This document shows positions 53,900 through 62,898 of a stretch of 64,000 nt of DNA, piece by piece. A program made the position numbers and the translations under genes. Each line of letters begins with the position of its first letter. The stretch's first letter is position 1. The stretch comes from Burkholderia sp. HI2500 (lineage in GTDB: Bacteria > Pseudomonadota > Gammaproteobacteria > Burkholderiales > Burkholderiaceae): assembly GCF_002223055.1 (NCBI RefSeq), contig NZ_NKFL01000006.1, positions 1,860,001-1,924,000 of the forward strand. The letters run 5' to 3'. The notes under the pieces are model-generated. The model was not told the DNA's origin, searched no databases, and worked only from the letters and a program-made list of their open reading frames with translations.

Positions 53900-55762
53900 A
53901 TGACCAGAAAAACCTCCCATCTGGGCGGCCAGGCATTCCAGGCCGTCTTCGGCTTTACCTTCCGCTACTGGCGCAAGCAGCCGGCGCGCACCGCGACGGT
54001 CGCGAGCCTTGCGCTGCTCGCCGCGCTCGCCGACGTGCTCACGCCGCTGTTCGCGGGCCGCCTCGTCGACGCGCTGTCGACCGGCCTGACCGACCGCGCC
54101 GCCGCGTGGCATGCGGCCCTCGTCGCGTTCGGCACGCTCGCGGCGCTCGGGCTCGGCGCGACGGTGCTGCGGCAAGGCGTCTACCTGAACATCATCACGC
54201 TCACGCTGAAGATGATGAGCGAGATCGCGGCCGCGTCGTTCCATCGCGTGCAGCGCTTCTCGACCGACTGGCACGCGAACAGCTTCGCGGGCTCGACCGT
54301 GCGCAAGATCACGCGCGGCATTTGGGCGCTCGACCTGCTGAACGACACCGTGCTGATCGCGCTGCTGCCGTCGGTCACGATGCTGGTCGGCGCCACCGTG
54401 CTGCTCGGCACGCATTGGCCCGTGATGGGGCTCGTCGTCGGCGCGGGTTCGCTGCTGTACATCACGGTGACGGTGGCCGTGTCGCTCGGCATCGTCGCGC
54501 CCGCCGCGCGGCTCGGCAACCTGTGGGACACGCGCATGGGCGGCGCGCTCGCCGATGCCGTGAGCTGCAACGCGGTCGTCAAGGCGTTCGGCGCGGAAAC
54601 GCGCGAGGAAGCGCGGCTCGCACGCGTGATCGGCAAGTGGCGGCAGCGCACGCGCCGCACCTGGGTGCGCGGCACGTTGAACGGCGGGTTGCAGGGCGCG
54701 ATGCTCGTCGCGATGCAGGCCGCGATGATCGGCGTCGCGCTGCGGCTGTGGGCGAACGACGAGGCGAGCGTCGGCGACATCGCGTTCGCGCTGACGATGT
54801 TCTTCATGCTGCAGGGCTACCTGCGCGACGTCGGCATGCACATCCGCAACCTGCAGCGCTCGGTGAACGACATGGAGGAACTCGTCGCGCTCGAACGCCA
54901 GCCGCTCGGCATCGACGATCGTCCCGGCGCGCCGGCGATCCGGATCGGGCAAGGCGAGATCCGCTTCGAGCACGTGACGTTCCGCTACGACAACCATCCG
55001 GTGCCGCTGTACAACGATTTCTCGATGCGGATCGCGCCGGGCGAGCGCGTGGGCCTCGTCGGCCACTCGGGGTCGGGCAAGACGTCGTTCATCAAGCTGA
55101 TCCAGCGCCTGTACGACGTGTCGGGCGGCCGCATCACGATCGACGGCCAGGACATCGCGCAGGTCAGGCAGGATTCGCTGCGCAGCCAGATCGCGATCGT
55201 CCAGCAGGAGCCCGTGCTGTTTCACCGCACGCTCGCGGAGAACATCGCGTATGCGCGCCCCGACGCGAGCCGGGCCGACATCGAGCGCGCCGCGCGGCTC
55301 GCCAGCGCGCACGACTTCATCGCCACGCTGCCGGACGGCTATGACACGCTCGTCGGCGAGCGCGGGATCAAGCTGTCGGGCGGCGAACGCCAGCGGGTCG
55401 CGATCGCGCGCGCGTTTCTCGCCGATGCGCCGATCCTGATCCTCGACGAAGCCACGTCGAGCCTCGACAGCGAAAGCGAGCTGCTGATCCAGCAGGCGAT
55501 GGAGCGGCTGATGGTCGGCCGCACGACGCTCGTGGTCGCGCACCGGCTGTCGACCGTGCGCGCGCTCGACCGGCTGCTGGTGCTCGATCGCGGCAAGGTG
55601 ATCGAGGAAGGCAGCCACGACGCGCTGATCCGGATCGACGGTGGCATCTATCGCCGGCTGTTCGAGCGGCAGGCGCTGGAGCTGGCGAAGGGGCTCGCCG
55701 ATTCGCCGCGGCGCACGGCGGACGACGATGCCGGGCCGCTCGGCGAGCCGGCCGAGGTGTGA
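53900..55762 (+). CDS. ABC-type exporter (fused TM-NBD, multidrug/lipid)
   Basis: The 620-residue half-transporter has six transmembrane helices in residues ~25-310. Its nucleotide-binding domain carries Walker A GHSGSGKTS (~394-402), LSGGERQR signature (~500), Walker B ILILDEATSSLDS (~518-530) and H-loop VVAHRLSTVR. It resembles MsbA/MDR-type homodimeric exporters. The substrate is unknown. A strong terminator follows the gene. Confidence 0.93.
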   Translation: MTRKTSHLGGQAFQAVFGFTFRYWRKQPARTATVASLALLAALADVLTPLFAGRLVDALSTGLTDRAAAWHAALVAFGTLAALGLGATVLRQGVYLNIITLTLKMMSEIAAASFHRVQRFSTDWHANSFAGSTVRKITRGIWALDLLNDTVLIALLPSVTMLVGATVLLGTHWPVMGLVVGAGSLLYITVTVAVSLGIVAPAARLGNLWDTRMGGALADAVSCNAVVKAFGAETREEARLARVIGKWRQRTRRTWVRGTLNGGLQGAMLVAMQAAMIGVALRLWANDEASVGDIAFALTMFFMLQGYLRDVGMHIRNLQRSVNDMEELVALERQPLGIDDRPGAPAIRIGQGEIRFEHVTFRYDNHPVPLYNDFSMRIAPGERVGLVGHSGSGKTSFIKLIQRLYDVSGGRITIDGQDIAQVRQDSLRSQIAIVQQEPVLFHRTLAENIAYARPDASRADIERAARLASAHDFIATLPDGYDTLVGERGIKLSGGERQRVAIARAFLADAPILILDEATSSLDSESELLIQQAMERLMVGRTTLVVAHRLSTVRALDRLLVLDRGKVIEEGSHDALIRIDGGIYRRLFERQALELAKGLADSPRRTADDDAGPLGEPAEV

Positions 55763-55794
55763 CGCAAGCGCGTCGATAAACGGATCCGGATCGA

Positions 55795-55821
55795 GGCCGT
55801 GCCAGGTGCACGGCCTTTTTT
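55795..55821 (+). terminator. intrinsic terminator after the ABC exporter
   Basis: GGCCGTGC and GCACGGCC form an 8-bp stem around CAGGT, followed by TTTTTT (55816-55821). Confidence 0.9.
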
Positions 55822-55926
55822 ACGTCCGCGCATCAGGCCTGCCGCCCCGGCGCCGCGCGCCGAGGAGTGCCCTTTTCCGGTATCCCGTATCATGTCGACC
55901 AGGAAATTTGCGACTAGGGATCGACC

Positions 55927-56640
55927 ATGTTTACAGGAATTGTCCAAGGCGTTGCCACCGTCAAGCGCATCGCCGATCACGGGGAACTGAGAACCTTCAG
56001 CATCGAATTCCCGGAGCGCTTTACCGACGATATCGAGATCGGCGCCAGCGTGTCGGTCGACGGCGTCTGCCTGACGGTGACGACCATCCATTCGCCGGAG
56101 CTGATCGACTTCGACGTGATGCTGCCGAGCCTGCGAATCACGACGCTGGCCGATCTCACGACGGGCGCGCACATCAACGTGGAGCGGGCCGCGAAGGACG
56201 GCGCGGAGATCGGCGGGCATCCGCTGTCCGGCCACGTGGATTTCACCGGGACCATCCGGCACATCGCGGTGTCCGAACACAACCGGATGGTGCGCATCGG
56301 CGTGCCGGAGGCGTTCAAGCGGTATGTGTTCGCGAAGGGCTATATCGCGATCAACGGCTGCAGCCTGACGGTGTCCGACGTCAACCGCGACGAAGGCTGG
56401 TTCGATGTCTGGCTGATTCCCGAAACGCGCCGCGCAACGACCTTCGATGCGAAGGGCGTCAACGACACGGTCAACATCGAGATCGAGCGCAGCACGCAGG
56501 TGGTCGTCGATACGATCCGGGAAGCGGTCAAGGAGACGCTCGGCGAACTGAACGGCGTCGTCACCGCGTTGCTGGCGGAAAAAGGCATCGATATCGAGGA
56601 ACTGCTCGCGCGGAACGTCGCGAAGCTGCCGAAGCAGTAA
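55927..56640 (+). CDS. ribE: riboflavin synthase alpha-type protein (E. coli RibC-like)
   Basis: The 237-residue protein has two lumazine-binding barrels. It begins MFTGIVQGVATV and contains SVSVDGVCLTVTTI (catalytic-type Cys), GGHPLSGHVDFTG, and a second barrel with INGCSLTVSDVN, VWLIPETRRATTF and STQVVVDTI. It matches the E. coli enzyme closely, but the N-barrel ligand motif ETLRITN reads PSLRITT. No other rib genes are adjacent and no FMN riboswitch was seen upstream. A second copy with altered ligand use is likely; normal synthase activity is still possible. Confidence 0.8.
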   Translation: MFTGIVQGVATVKRIADHGELRTFSIEFPERFTDDIEIGASVSVDGVCLTVTTIHSPELIDFDVMLPSLRITTLADLTTGAHINVERAAKDGAEIGGHPLSGHVDFTGTIRHIAVSEHNRMVRIGVPEAFKRYVFAKGYIAINGCSLTVSDVNRDEGWFDVWLIPETRRATTFDAKGVNDTVNIEIERSTQVVVDTIREAVKETLGELNGVVTALLAEKGIDIEELLARNVAKLPKQ

Positions 56641-56654
56641 CGGATGCCGGGAAG

Positions 56655-57233
56655 CTAGGTGATCCGCTGGATCACCGAGTACCGGCTGCCGTCGGAAAAC
56701 ACCTCGATCCACGGCTCCGATTCCTCGAACGTCCAGAGGACGAGATCGAGGTCGACCAGTTCGTCGTCGTCGGGCCAAGGCATGTTCCACCCGCCCGCGA
56801 CGGCGACCACCCCGCCCGTGTACAGCGGGCATTGCGCCATCCACTCACGCTCGTAGTCGTGCGCCGCGATGCCCTTGAAGTTGCTGTTGAATCCCCATTC
56901 GCGTTGCCAGCCGTGTGCGCCGAGATAGGTGTCGATCGCGGCAGAGCCAAAGCGGAACACCGCTTCGATCGGCGGGAGCGATATCGCGTCGGAGCGGCAC
57001 AGCGAGCGTTCGGACCGAACGGGTTGCGCGGCGGTTTCCACGCGGCCTGATGCGCCGTCCGCGTCGAGATACACGTTCAGCCATGTGCCGTCGCGCTCGA
57101 CGGAAACGCACAACGCGCCCGCCTCGACGCCATGCCAGTAGCCGGTGACGGGTTCGCCGTCTTCCGCGAAGCGGTATTGACGGGACGGTCTGGCGAGGCG
57201 CCGCGCTTCGATCAGAAGGTCTTCCAGCGTCAT
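56655..57233 (-). CDS. hypothetical Trp-rich cytosolic protein
   Basis: The 192-residue protein is not recognised. It lacks a signal peptide or membrane helix and has many Trp residues (GYWHGV, TWLNVYL, AHGWQREWGFN, GGWNMPWPDDDE, VLWTFEE, PWIEVF). It has the look of a mixed alpha/beta immunity or SMI1/KNR4-like protein, but no partner toxin is near. Start ATG 57231-57233 has GGGAG upstream. It is convergent with the riboflavin synthase gene (15 bp between stops). Confidence 0.55.
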   Translation of the reverse strand: MTLEDLLIEARRLARPSRQYRFAEDGEPVTGYWHGVEAGALCVSVERDGTWLNVYLDADGASGRVETAAQPVRSERSLCRSDAISLPPIEAVFRFGSAAIDTYLGAHGWQREWGFNSNFKGIAAHDYEREWMAQCPLYTGGVVAVAGGWNMPWPDDDELVDLDLVLWTFEESEPWIEVFSDGSRYSVIQRIT

Positions 57234-57321
57234 TGGGTGCTCCCTGGTGGGTTTTCGGAATTCGGTCAATGGCATCGGTGCACGATTGACGGAAATGAGC
57301 AGAGGTCATGCTTTCTCCCGC

Positions 57322-58563
57322 TCACTCAACCTCCACCTGCGCGCCCTTCCCTACCGCCACCCGCTGCGCGCGATAGATTCCCGCGTGCCCCGAGAACAGA
57401 TACGAGACGACACACGCGACAATCGCATACACGCCGATATCCGCGCCAAACAGCTCGATCGCCATGATCGTCGACGCGATCGGCGTGTTAGCCGCACCGG
57501 CGAACACCGCGACGAAGCCGAGCCCCGCGAGCACGGGCACCGGCAGCGCCAGCACCTGGCCGAGCGCGTTGCCGAGCGTCGCGCCGATGTAGAACAGCGG
57601 CGTCACTTCGCCGCCCTTGAACCCCGACGCCAGCGTGACGACGGTGAACGCGAACTTGCCCGCGAAATCGTAGAGCGGCAGCGGCCCATGGAACGCGGCC
57701 TCGATCGTCGAGATGCCGAGACCGAGATACTGCGGCACGTTCAGCGCGGTGGCGGCCGTGGCGACCAGCAGGCCGCCGAGCACTGGCTGCAGCGGCGCAT
57801 AGCGGACGGCTCGCCTGAACCACGCGGTCAACGCATGCGTCGCAAACGCGAACAACCGCCCGACCACGCCGAACGCGATGCCCGCGACGACCGTCACCGC
57901 CAGCCCCGTCGCCGACACGGCCGGCACGAACGGAATCGCATAGGCCGTGTGATGCACGCCCCACGCGCGACAGACGACGTCCGCGACGATCGCGGAGGCC
58001 ACGCAGGTCAGCAGCGCGTCGTACCGCACGCGCCCGATCGCGAGCACCTCGAGCCCGAACACGGCGCCCGCGAGCGGCGTGCCGAACACCGAGGCGAAAC
58101 CGGCCGCGATGCCGCCCATCAGCAGCACGCGGCGATGTTCGCGATCGAGACGGAACACCTGCGTGACGCGATCGGCGAGTGCGCCGCCCATCTGCACGGC
58201 GGTGCCCTCGCGGCCGGCCGAGCCGCCGAACAGGTGCGTGACGACGGTCGCGACGAGCACGAGCGGCGCCATCCGCTTCGGCACCAGCGCCTTCGGGTCG
58301 TGAATCTCGTCGATCAGCAGGTTGTTGCCGCGCGCGACGGACTGGCCGAAGCGATGGTAGATCCAGCCGGTTGCGAAACCGGCGGCCGGCAGCCCCCACA
58401 GCAGCCACGGATGCGCGACGCGCGTGCCGGTCGCCCAGTCGAGCGCGATCAGGAACAGGGCGGAAGCCGTACCGGCCAGCGTGCCGAGCAGGGCCGAGAG
58501 CGCGAGCCAGCGGCACACATAGCGCACGGTCGCGAGAAGATCGGCAGAAGTCGTGAAGAACAT
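57322..58563 (-). CDS. CLC-family channel/antiporter, fluoride type (CLC-F) likely
   Basis: The 413-residue protein has the multi-helix CLC fold. The gating glutamate lies in GSAGREGTAVQMGG (Glu119). The Cl-selectivity GSGIP is replaced by GNNLL (residues 79-83), as in CLC-F fluoride/proton antiporters, so Asn80 sits at the usual serine position. Helix N-region GFKGGEVTPLFYIGATLG and C-terminal HAGIY tyrosine follow. A fluoride-riboswitch-like element lies directly upstream, strongly supporting a fluoride efflux role. ATG 58561-58563 has a weak GGAA site. Confidence 0.9.
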   Translation of the reverse strand: MFFTTSADLLATVRYVCRWLALSALLGTLAGTASALFLIALDWATGTRVAHPWLLWGLPAAGFATGWIYHRFGQSVARGNNLLIDEIHDPKALVPKRMAPLVLVATVVTHLFGGSAGREGTAVQMGGALADRVTQVFRLDREHRRVLLMGGIAAGFASVFGTPLAGAVFGLEVLAIGRVRYDALLTCVASAIVADVVCRAWGVHHTAYAIPFVPAVSATGLAVTVVAGIAFGVVGRLFAFATHALTAWFRRAVRYAPLQPVLGGLLVATAATALNVPQYLGLGISTIEAAFHGPLPLYDFAGKFAFTVVTLASGFKGGEVTPLFYIGATLGNALGQVLALPVPVLAGLGFVAVFAGAANTPIASTIMAIELFGADIGVYAIVACVVSYLFSGHAGIYRAQRVAVGKGAQVEVE

Positions 58564-58647
58564 GATTTCCAGATTCGACGGAACATCAAAACCTGGGCGG
58601 CAGAAACCCGCATGGACGGCCTGCGACCTCCTGACGACCCAGGAACA

Positions 58648-58740
58648 CGCAGGCATCATCAGCCGGGCGAACCGGCGGTTGAGGGCCGCACCGTGCGCAA
58701 CAACGCGCCGAATACGACCGCAGGGAGGCATGCCATCTCC
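58648..58740 (-). promoter_or_regulatory. fluoride (crcB motif) riboswitch controlling the CLC gene
   Basis: On the minus strand the elements occur in order. P1 is GGAG/CTCC (58740-58737 with 58727-58724) around the loop ATGGCATGC. AACCGCC (58680-58674) leads into P3 GCCGG/CCGGC (58676-58672 with 58666-58662). TGATG and the pseudoknot strand ATGCC (58656-58652) pair with loop GGCAT (58734-58730), then CCTGCG. These are the invariant parts of the crcB/fluoride aptamer. The P1-P3 joint holds an unusually long ~40-base hairpin-forming insert. Downstream, CCTGCG can instead pair with CGCAGG (58625-58620), a plausible expression-platform switch. Confidence 0.85.
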
Positions 58741-58820
58741 GCTGGCCGCCATTGTACGCGACGCCTCGCGCCGCCCGCAACGTGGCCACGGCACGGCACC
58801 GCGCGCACCCCTCGGCGCCG

Positions 58821-59840
58821 TCAGTCGCGCAGCGGACGCGCGATGCGCGAGATCAGTTGGGGCGCGATCCGCTCGAGCGGCAGGATCGCCGACGCCGCGC
58901 CGATCGCCGCGGCCGCCTTCGGCATCCCGTAGACGGCGCTGGTCGCCTCGTCCTGCGCGATCGTGTAGCAGCCCTTCGCACGCATCGCCTTCAGGCCGAG
59001 CGCGCCGTCGCGCCCCATGCCCGTCAGCAGCACGCCGAACGCCTCGCCCTGCCAGCCGTCGGCGACGCTGTTGAAGAACACGTCGATCGACGGCCGGTAC
59101 GGCGTCTCGACCGGATGCCGCGTATAGCCGAGCACGCCGCGCGGCGACAGGGTCAGGTGATCGTTGGTCGCCGCGAGCAGCACCTCGCCGGCCTGCGGCA
59201 CGCTGCCCTGCCGCGCGACGCGCACCGGCAGTCGCGTATAGCCGTCGAGCCACTCGGCCATCCCGAGCGCGAATGCCTGGTCGACGTGCTGGACGATCAC
59301 GATCGCCGCCGGAAAATCACCCGGCAGCGCCCGCAGCAGCGCGGTCAGCGCGGTCGGGCCGCCCGCCGACGCGCCGATCGCGACGAGCGTCGGCTGCCCG
59401 CGCTCGGGCGCCGGCCCCGGCGGCACGAGCGCCGCGGTGCGGCTTTCGAGCAGCCGGCCGATCTGGTCGATCTTCGCGAGCAGCGCCTGCGGCGACGCGT
59501 CCGTCGACAGCCCGAGCGCGAGCGTCTGCGTGTCGACCGCATCGAGCGCACCGGCACCCATCGCCTCGTACACCGACGACGTGTTCGCGCTGACGCTCGC
59601 CGTCACGATCAGGATCGCGCACGGCGCACGCGCCATGATCCGGCGCGTCGCGGCGACGCCGTCGACCTTCGGCATCACGAGATCCATCAGCACCACGTCG
59701 GGCGGATGCGCAACGCAGAAATCGACCGCCTCGTCGCCGTCGGTCGCGACCCACAGCACGCGGTGGTCCGCGCGCAGCGCGATCACGCGGCGCAGCGCCT
59801 CCACGGCCAGCGGCAGGTCGTTGACGATGCCGATGTTCAT
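58821..59840 (-). CDS. wspF: WspF-like CheB methylesterase
   Basis: The 339-residue protein has an N-terminal receiver (NDLP acidic pair, phospho-acceptor Asp53 in LMDLVMP, Lys in the C-terminal part). The CheB catalytic domain has Ser in GASAGGPTALTAL, His in VQHVDQAF and Asp in TGMGRDGALG. Its start overlaps the end of wspE (ATGA). In Wsp signalling WspF demethylates the receptor WspA and resets signalling; no chemotaxis flagellar genes are near. The next gene is the unrelated CLC. Confidence 0.9.
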   Translation of the reverse strand: MNIGIVNDLPLAVEALRRVIALRADHRVLWVATDGDEAVDFCVAHPPDVVLMDLVMPKVDGVAATRRIMARAPCAILIVTASVSANTSSVYEAMGAGALDAVDTQTLALGLSTDASPQALLAKIDQIGRLLESRTAALVPPGPAPERGQPTLVAIGASAGGPTALTALLRALPGDFPAAIVIVQHVDQAFALGMAEWLDGYTRLPVRVARQGSVPQAGEVLLAATNDHLTLSPRGVLGYTRHPVETPYRPSIDVFFNSVADGWQGEAFGVLLTGMGRDGALGLKAMRAKGCYTIAQDEATSAVYGMPKAAAAIGAASAILPLERIAPQLISRIARPLRD

Positions 59841-62149
59841 CGGCGCGCATCCCCGATCAGGTCGTGCACGGCATCGAGCAGCGCTTCGTCGTGGAAGCTG
59901 CTCTTCGCGAGGTAGTAGTCGGCGCCGGCGTCGAGCCCGCGGCGGCGATCCTCGTCGCGATCCTTGTACGACACGATCATCACCGGCACGCGCTTGAGCA
60001 TCGGATCGCCCTTGATCAGCGTGACGAGCTCGATGCCGTCCATGCGCGGCATGTCGACGTCCGTGACGACGAGATCGAACCCGTCGCTGCGCACCGCGTT
60101 CCAGCCTTCCATCCCGTCGACCGCGACCGTCACGTCGTAGCCGCGCTTTTCGAGCAGCTTGCGTTCGAGCTCGCGCACCGTCAGCGAATCGTCGACGACG
60201 AGCACACGGCGGCGCCGGTCGGCGAGCGCGAGTTGCGGATCACGCGTGAGCCGCGCGAGCTGCCCGCCGCGCACGAGCTTGTCGACCGAGCGGATCAGGT
60301 CCTCGACGTCGACGATCAGCACCGGGTCGCCGTTCTCGAGCAGCGCGCCGGCCGCGATGTTCTGGATCTTGTGCAGGCGGCTGTCGAGCGGCTGCACGAC
60401 GAGCATCCGCTCGCCGAGGAAGCGGTCGACCGCGACGCCGTACAACTCGGGCTCCGCGCCGACGACCACGACCGCCGTGCTCGTGCGCGCGACGTCGGGC
60501 TCGCCCGCGTCCAGCAACTGGTGCGCGGCGACGAGGCCCGCGCGCCGGCCGTCGAACGGGAAATGCGGCTGCCCTTCGAGCACATCGATATCGTCGTGCG
60601 CGAGTTCGAGCGTGCGGCGCACGTGCGCGAGCGGAAACGCATACGGCTCGCCGCCCACTTCGACGAGCAGGCTGCGGATCACCGACAGCGTGAGCGGCAA
60701 CTGCAGCACGAAACGCATGCCCGCGCCCGGTTCGTTGAAGATCCGCACCGCGCCGCGCACGCCGCGCACCATCTCCTGCACCGCGTCGAGCCCGACGCCG
60801 CGGCCCGACACGTCGGTCACCGCATCGCGCATCGAGAAGCCCGGCAGCAGCAGGAATTCGAGCAGTTCCGGATCGGACAGGCGCGCGGCCGTCTCGTCGT
60901 CGGTCAGGCGCTGGCGCACGACGGCCGCGCGCAGCGCGTCCATGTCGACACCGGGCCCGTCGTCGATCACGCTGACCAGCAGCGAGCCGGCGCTGTGGCG
61001 CGCCTCCAGCGTCACGCTCGCCTCGGCCGGCTTGCCGCGCGCACGCCGTGCGTCCGGCGAATCGACACCGTGGTCGATCGCGTTGCGCAGCAGGTGGCCG
61101 AGCGGCGCGTCGAGCAGATCGAGGATGTCGCGGTCGACCTGCGTGCCCTCGCCGACGATCGAGAAACGCACCTGCTTGCCGAGCGAGCGCGCGAGATCGC
61201 GGACGATGCGCGGGTACGCGCGCGTCGCATCGCCGAACGGCCGCATCCGGCACTGCAGCGCTTCGTCGTACAGTTGCTCGGCAATATGCGTGCTGCGCCG
61301 CTCGAAGCGGTCGAATTCGTCCATGCGCTCGGCGAGCGAACGCTGCAGGTCGTTGAGCATGTGCCGCACTTCGTTCATCGACGCGAGCATGCCCGCGTCG
61401 AGATCGTCGGCGAATTGTTCGTACATCAAATCGAGCGACCGGGCCGCGTCGCGCTGGGCGCGCTTCACGCGCAGCATCGATTCGGCGAACGGCTTGAGCC
61501 AGCGCGATTCGACCAGCGATTCGCCGGACAGGCTCAGCAGCCGGTTCAGCGTATCCGCACGCACGCGGCGCATCGCGCCGGCGCCGGCCACGCGGCCGGC
61601 CTGGGCCGGATCGGGCACGCCGCCCGATACCGCAAGCGGGGGCACCGCGGCGCTGGCCCCGACGGGTTCGTTCGCGGCGCCGTCGTGCTCCCGAAACGGG
61701 ACGATCGACGGCGGCACCGGCGGCGGCGGGGCCGCGGCCGCCGCCTGCATCGTCTGCGCGCCGTCGGCGCCGGTCAGCGCCGCCGCGAACACGTCGATCT
61801 CCGTCTGCGTGACGGGCTGCCCCTGCGGATCGCCGACGCGCACCAGCAGATCGACGCCCGCCAGCAGCACGTCGACGTGCGTGGCCGTCAGCGCGATCGT
61901 GCCGGCCTGCGCGGCGACGAAGCACTCTTCCATCCGCCCCGCGATATCGACGCCGAGCGGCACGCCGACGATGCGCGCGGCGCCCTTCAGCGAATGCGCG
62001 GCGCGCATGCATGCCTCGAGCGCGACGGAATCGGGTTCGCCCGATTCGAGTGCGAGCAGCCGCTCGGACAGCGCCTGGGTCTGCGTGCGCGTCTCCTCGC
62101 GATACAGCTCGAGCAGCGACAGGTGGCTCAGGTCGTCATCGCCGCTCAT
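59837..62149 (-). CDS. wspE: WspE hybrid CheA-type histidine kinase
   Basis: The 770-residue kinase has an N-terminal Hpt (phospho-His52 in RAAHSLKGAARIVG), a CheA dimer/HATPase core (N-box HLLRNAIDHG; DDGPGVD; GRGVGLDAV), a CheW-like domain and a C-terminal receiver with Asp in VVTDVDMPRMDG. Pro/Ala-rich linkers separate domains. It phosphorylates the WspR-type response regulator and WspF. The start was set at ATG 62147-62149, overlapping the wspD stop as ATGA. Confidence 0.92.
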   Translation of the reverse strand: MSGDDDLSHLSLLELYREETRTQTQALSERLLALESGEPDSVALEACMRAAHSLKGAARIVGVPLGVDIAGRMEECFVAAQAGTIALTATHVDVLLAGVDLLVRVGDPQGQPVTQTEIDVFAAALTGADGAQTMQAAAAAPPPPVPPSIVPFREHDGAANEPVGASAAVPPLAVSGGVPDPAQAGRVAGAGAMRRVRADTLNRLLSLSGESLVESRWLKPFAESMLRVKRAQRDAARSLDLMYEQFADDLDAGMLASMNEVRHMLNDLQRSLAERMDEFDRFERRSTHIAEQLYDEALQCRMRPFGDATRAYPRIVRDLARSLGKQVRFSIVGEGTQVDRDILDLLDAPLGHLLRNAIDHGVDSPDARRARGKPAEASVTLEARHSAGSLLVSVIDDGPGVDMDALRAAVVRQRLTDDETAARLSDPELLEFLLLPGFSMRDAVTDVSGRGVGLDAVQEMVRGVRGAVRIFNEPGAGMRFVLQLPLTLSVIRSLLVEVGGEPYAFPLAHVRRTLELAHDDIDVLEGQPHFPFDGRRAGLVAAHQLLDAGEPDVARTSTAVVVVGAEPELYGVAVDRFLGERMLVVQPLDSRLHKIQNIAAGALLENGDPVLIVDVEDLIRSVDKLVRGGQLARLTRDPQLALADRRRRVLVVDDSLTVRELERKLLEKRGYDVTVAVDGMEGWNAVRSDGFDLVVTDVDMPRMDGIELVTLIKGDPMLKRVPVMIVSYKDRDEDRRRGLDAGADYYLAKSSFHDEALLDAVHDLIGDARR

Positions 62150-62853
62150 CGCATGCTCCGTGTGACTGCGTCGAACAGGCGATCGTCGTCGAGCAAGCCC
62201 ACCGACTTGCCGCGCCACGACAACACGCCGCGCGACAGGCCGGCGCTCGCGCGCCCGACCGTTGCCGGCACGGGCACCCAGTCGGCGGCGCCGAAGCGCA
62301 GCACGCCCTCGACTTCGTCGACCGGAAACACGACCGGCTCGCCCTGGTGCGCCGCCACCAGCAGCCGCGTGAAGCGGCCGTCGTCACCGCCGTTGCCGCC
62401 CTTGCCGGCATCGAGGCCGAGCAGCGCGCCGATCGAGATCGCGATGCGCAGCGTGCCGCGGATGTTGACCACGCCGCGCACGGCCGAATGGCGGCGATGC
62501 GGCAGCGAATGAATCGGGCGCGTGCCGGCGATCTCGCGCAGCACGCCGATCGGCAGCGCGAGCCATTCGTCGGCCACGCGGAACGCCAGCGCCGCGTGGT
62601 GCGTATCGGCATCGGCGTCGTGCATGTGCGGCGCGCCGGGTGCGCTCATCCGGCGCGTGGTGTCGGCCATCTCGGCACTGTCGAGCGGGCGCTCGAGCAG
62701 CTTCGCCGCGTGATACGCGTACACCGGGCAGTTCAGGCAGCGCAGGCAGTCGTTCAGCCGCTCGCACGAGCGGTCGCCGCGCGTGCCGATCCGGTTCCAG
62801 CAATCGTCGACGTCGATCGTCGTCTCGTCAATGGCAGCGGCGGCGCGGTTCAT
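62146..62853 (-). CDS. wspD: WspD CheW-like adaptor
   Basis: The 235-residue protein has an N-terminal WspD-type Cys cluster (SCERLNDCLRCLNCPVY, residues ~29-45) and a C-terminal CheW domain (AFRVADEWLALPIGVLREI; GVVNIRGTLRIAISIGALLGL; VDEVEGVLRFGAADW). It couples the WspA receptor to the WspE kinase. It ends in an ATGA overlap with wspE and lies 45 bp after wspC. Confidence 0.9.
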   Translation of the reverse strand: MNRAAAAIDETTIDVDDCWNRIGTRGDRSCERLNDCLRCLNCPVYAYHAAKLLERPLDSAEMADTTRRMSAPGAPHMHDADADTHHAALAFRVADEWLALPIGVLREIAGTRPIHSLPHRRHSAVRGVVNIRGTLRIAISIGALLGLDAGKGGNGGDDGRFTRLLVAAHQGEPVVFPVDEVEGVLRFGAADWVPVPATVGRASAGLSRGVLSWRGKSVGLLDDDRLFDAVTRSMR

Positions 62854-62898
62854 GGATTCCTCTGGTCATCGCGGTGTCGGTCCCCAACCCATCTCTTG

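Noticed and set aside
55822..55926. FMN riboswitch upstream of the riboflavin synthase gene
   Set aside because: Only ~105 bases separate the terminator from the ATG and the conserved RFN blocks (AGGGGC and partners) are not present.
59864..62512. 882-codon open frame opposite wspE
   Set aside because: Arg/His/Asp-rich composition and complete overlap with the CheA-type gene; no motif and no ribosome binding site.
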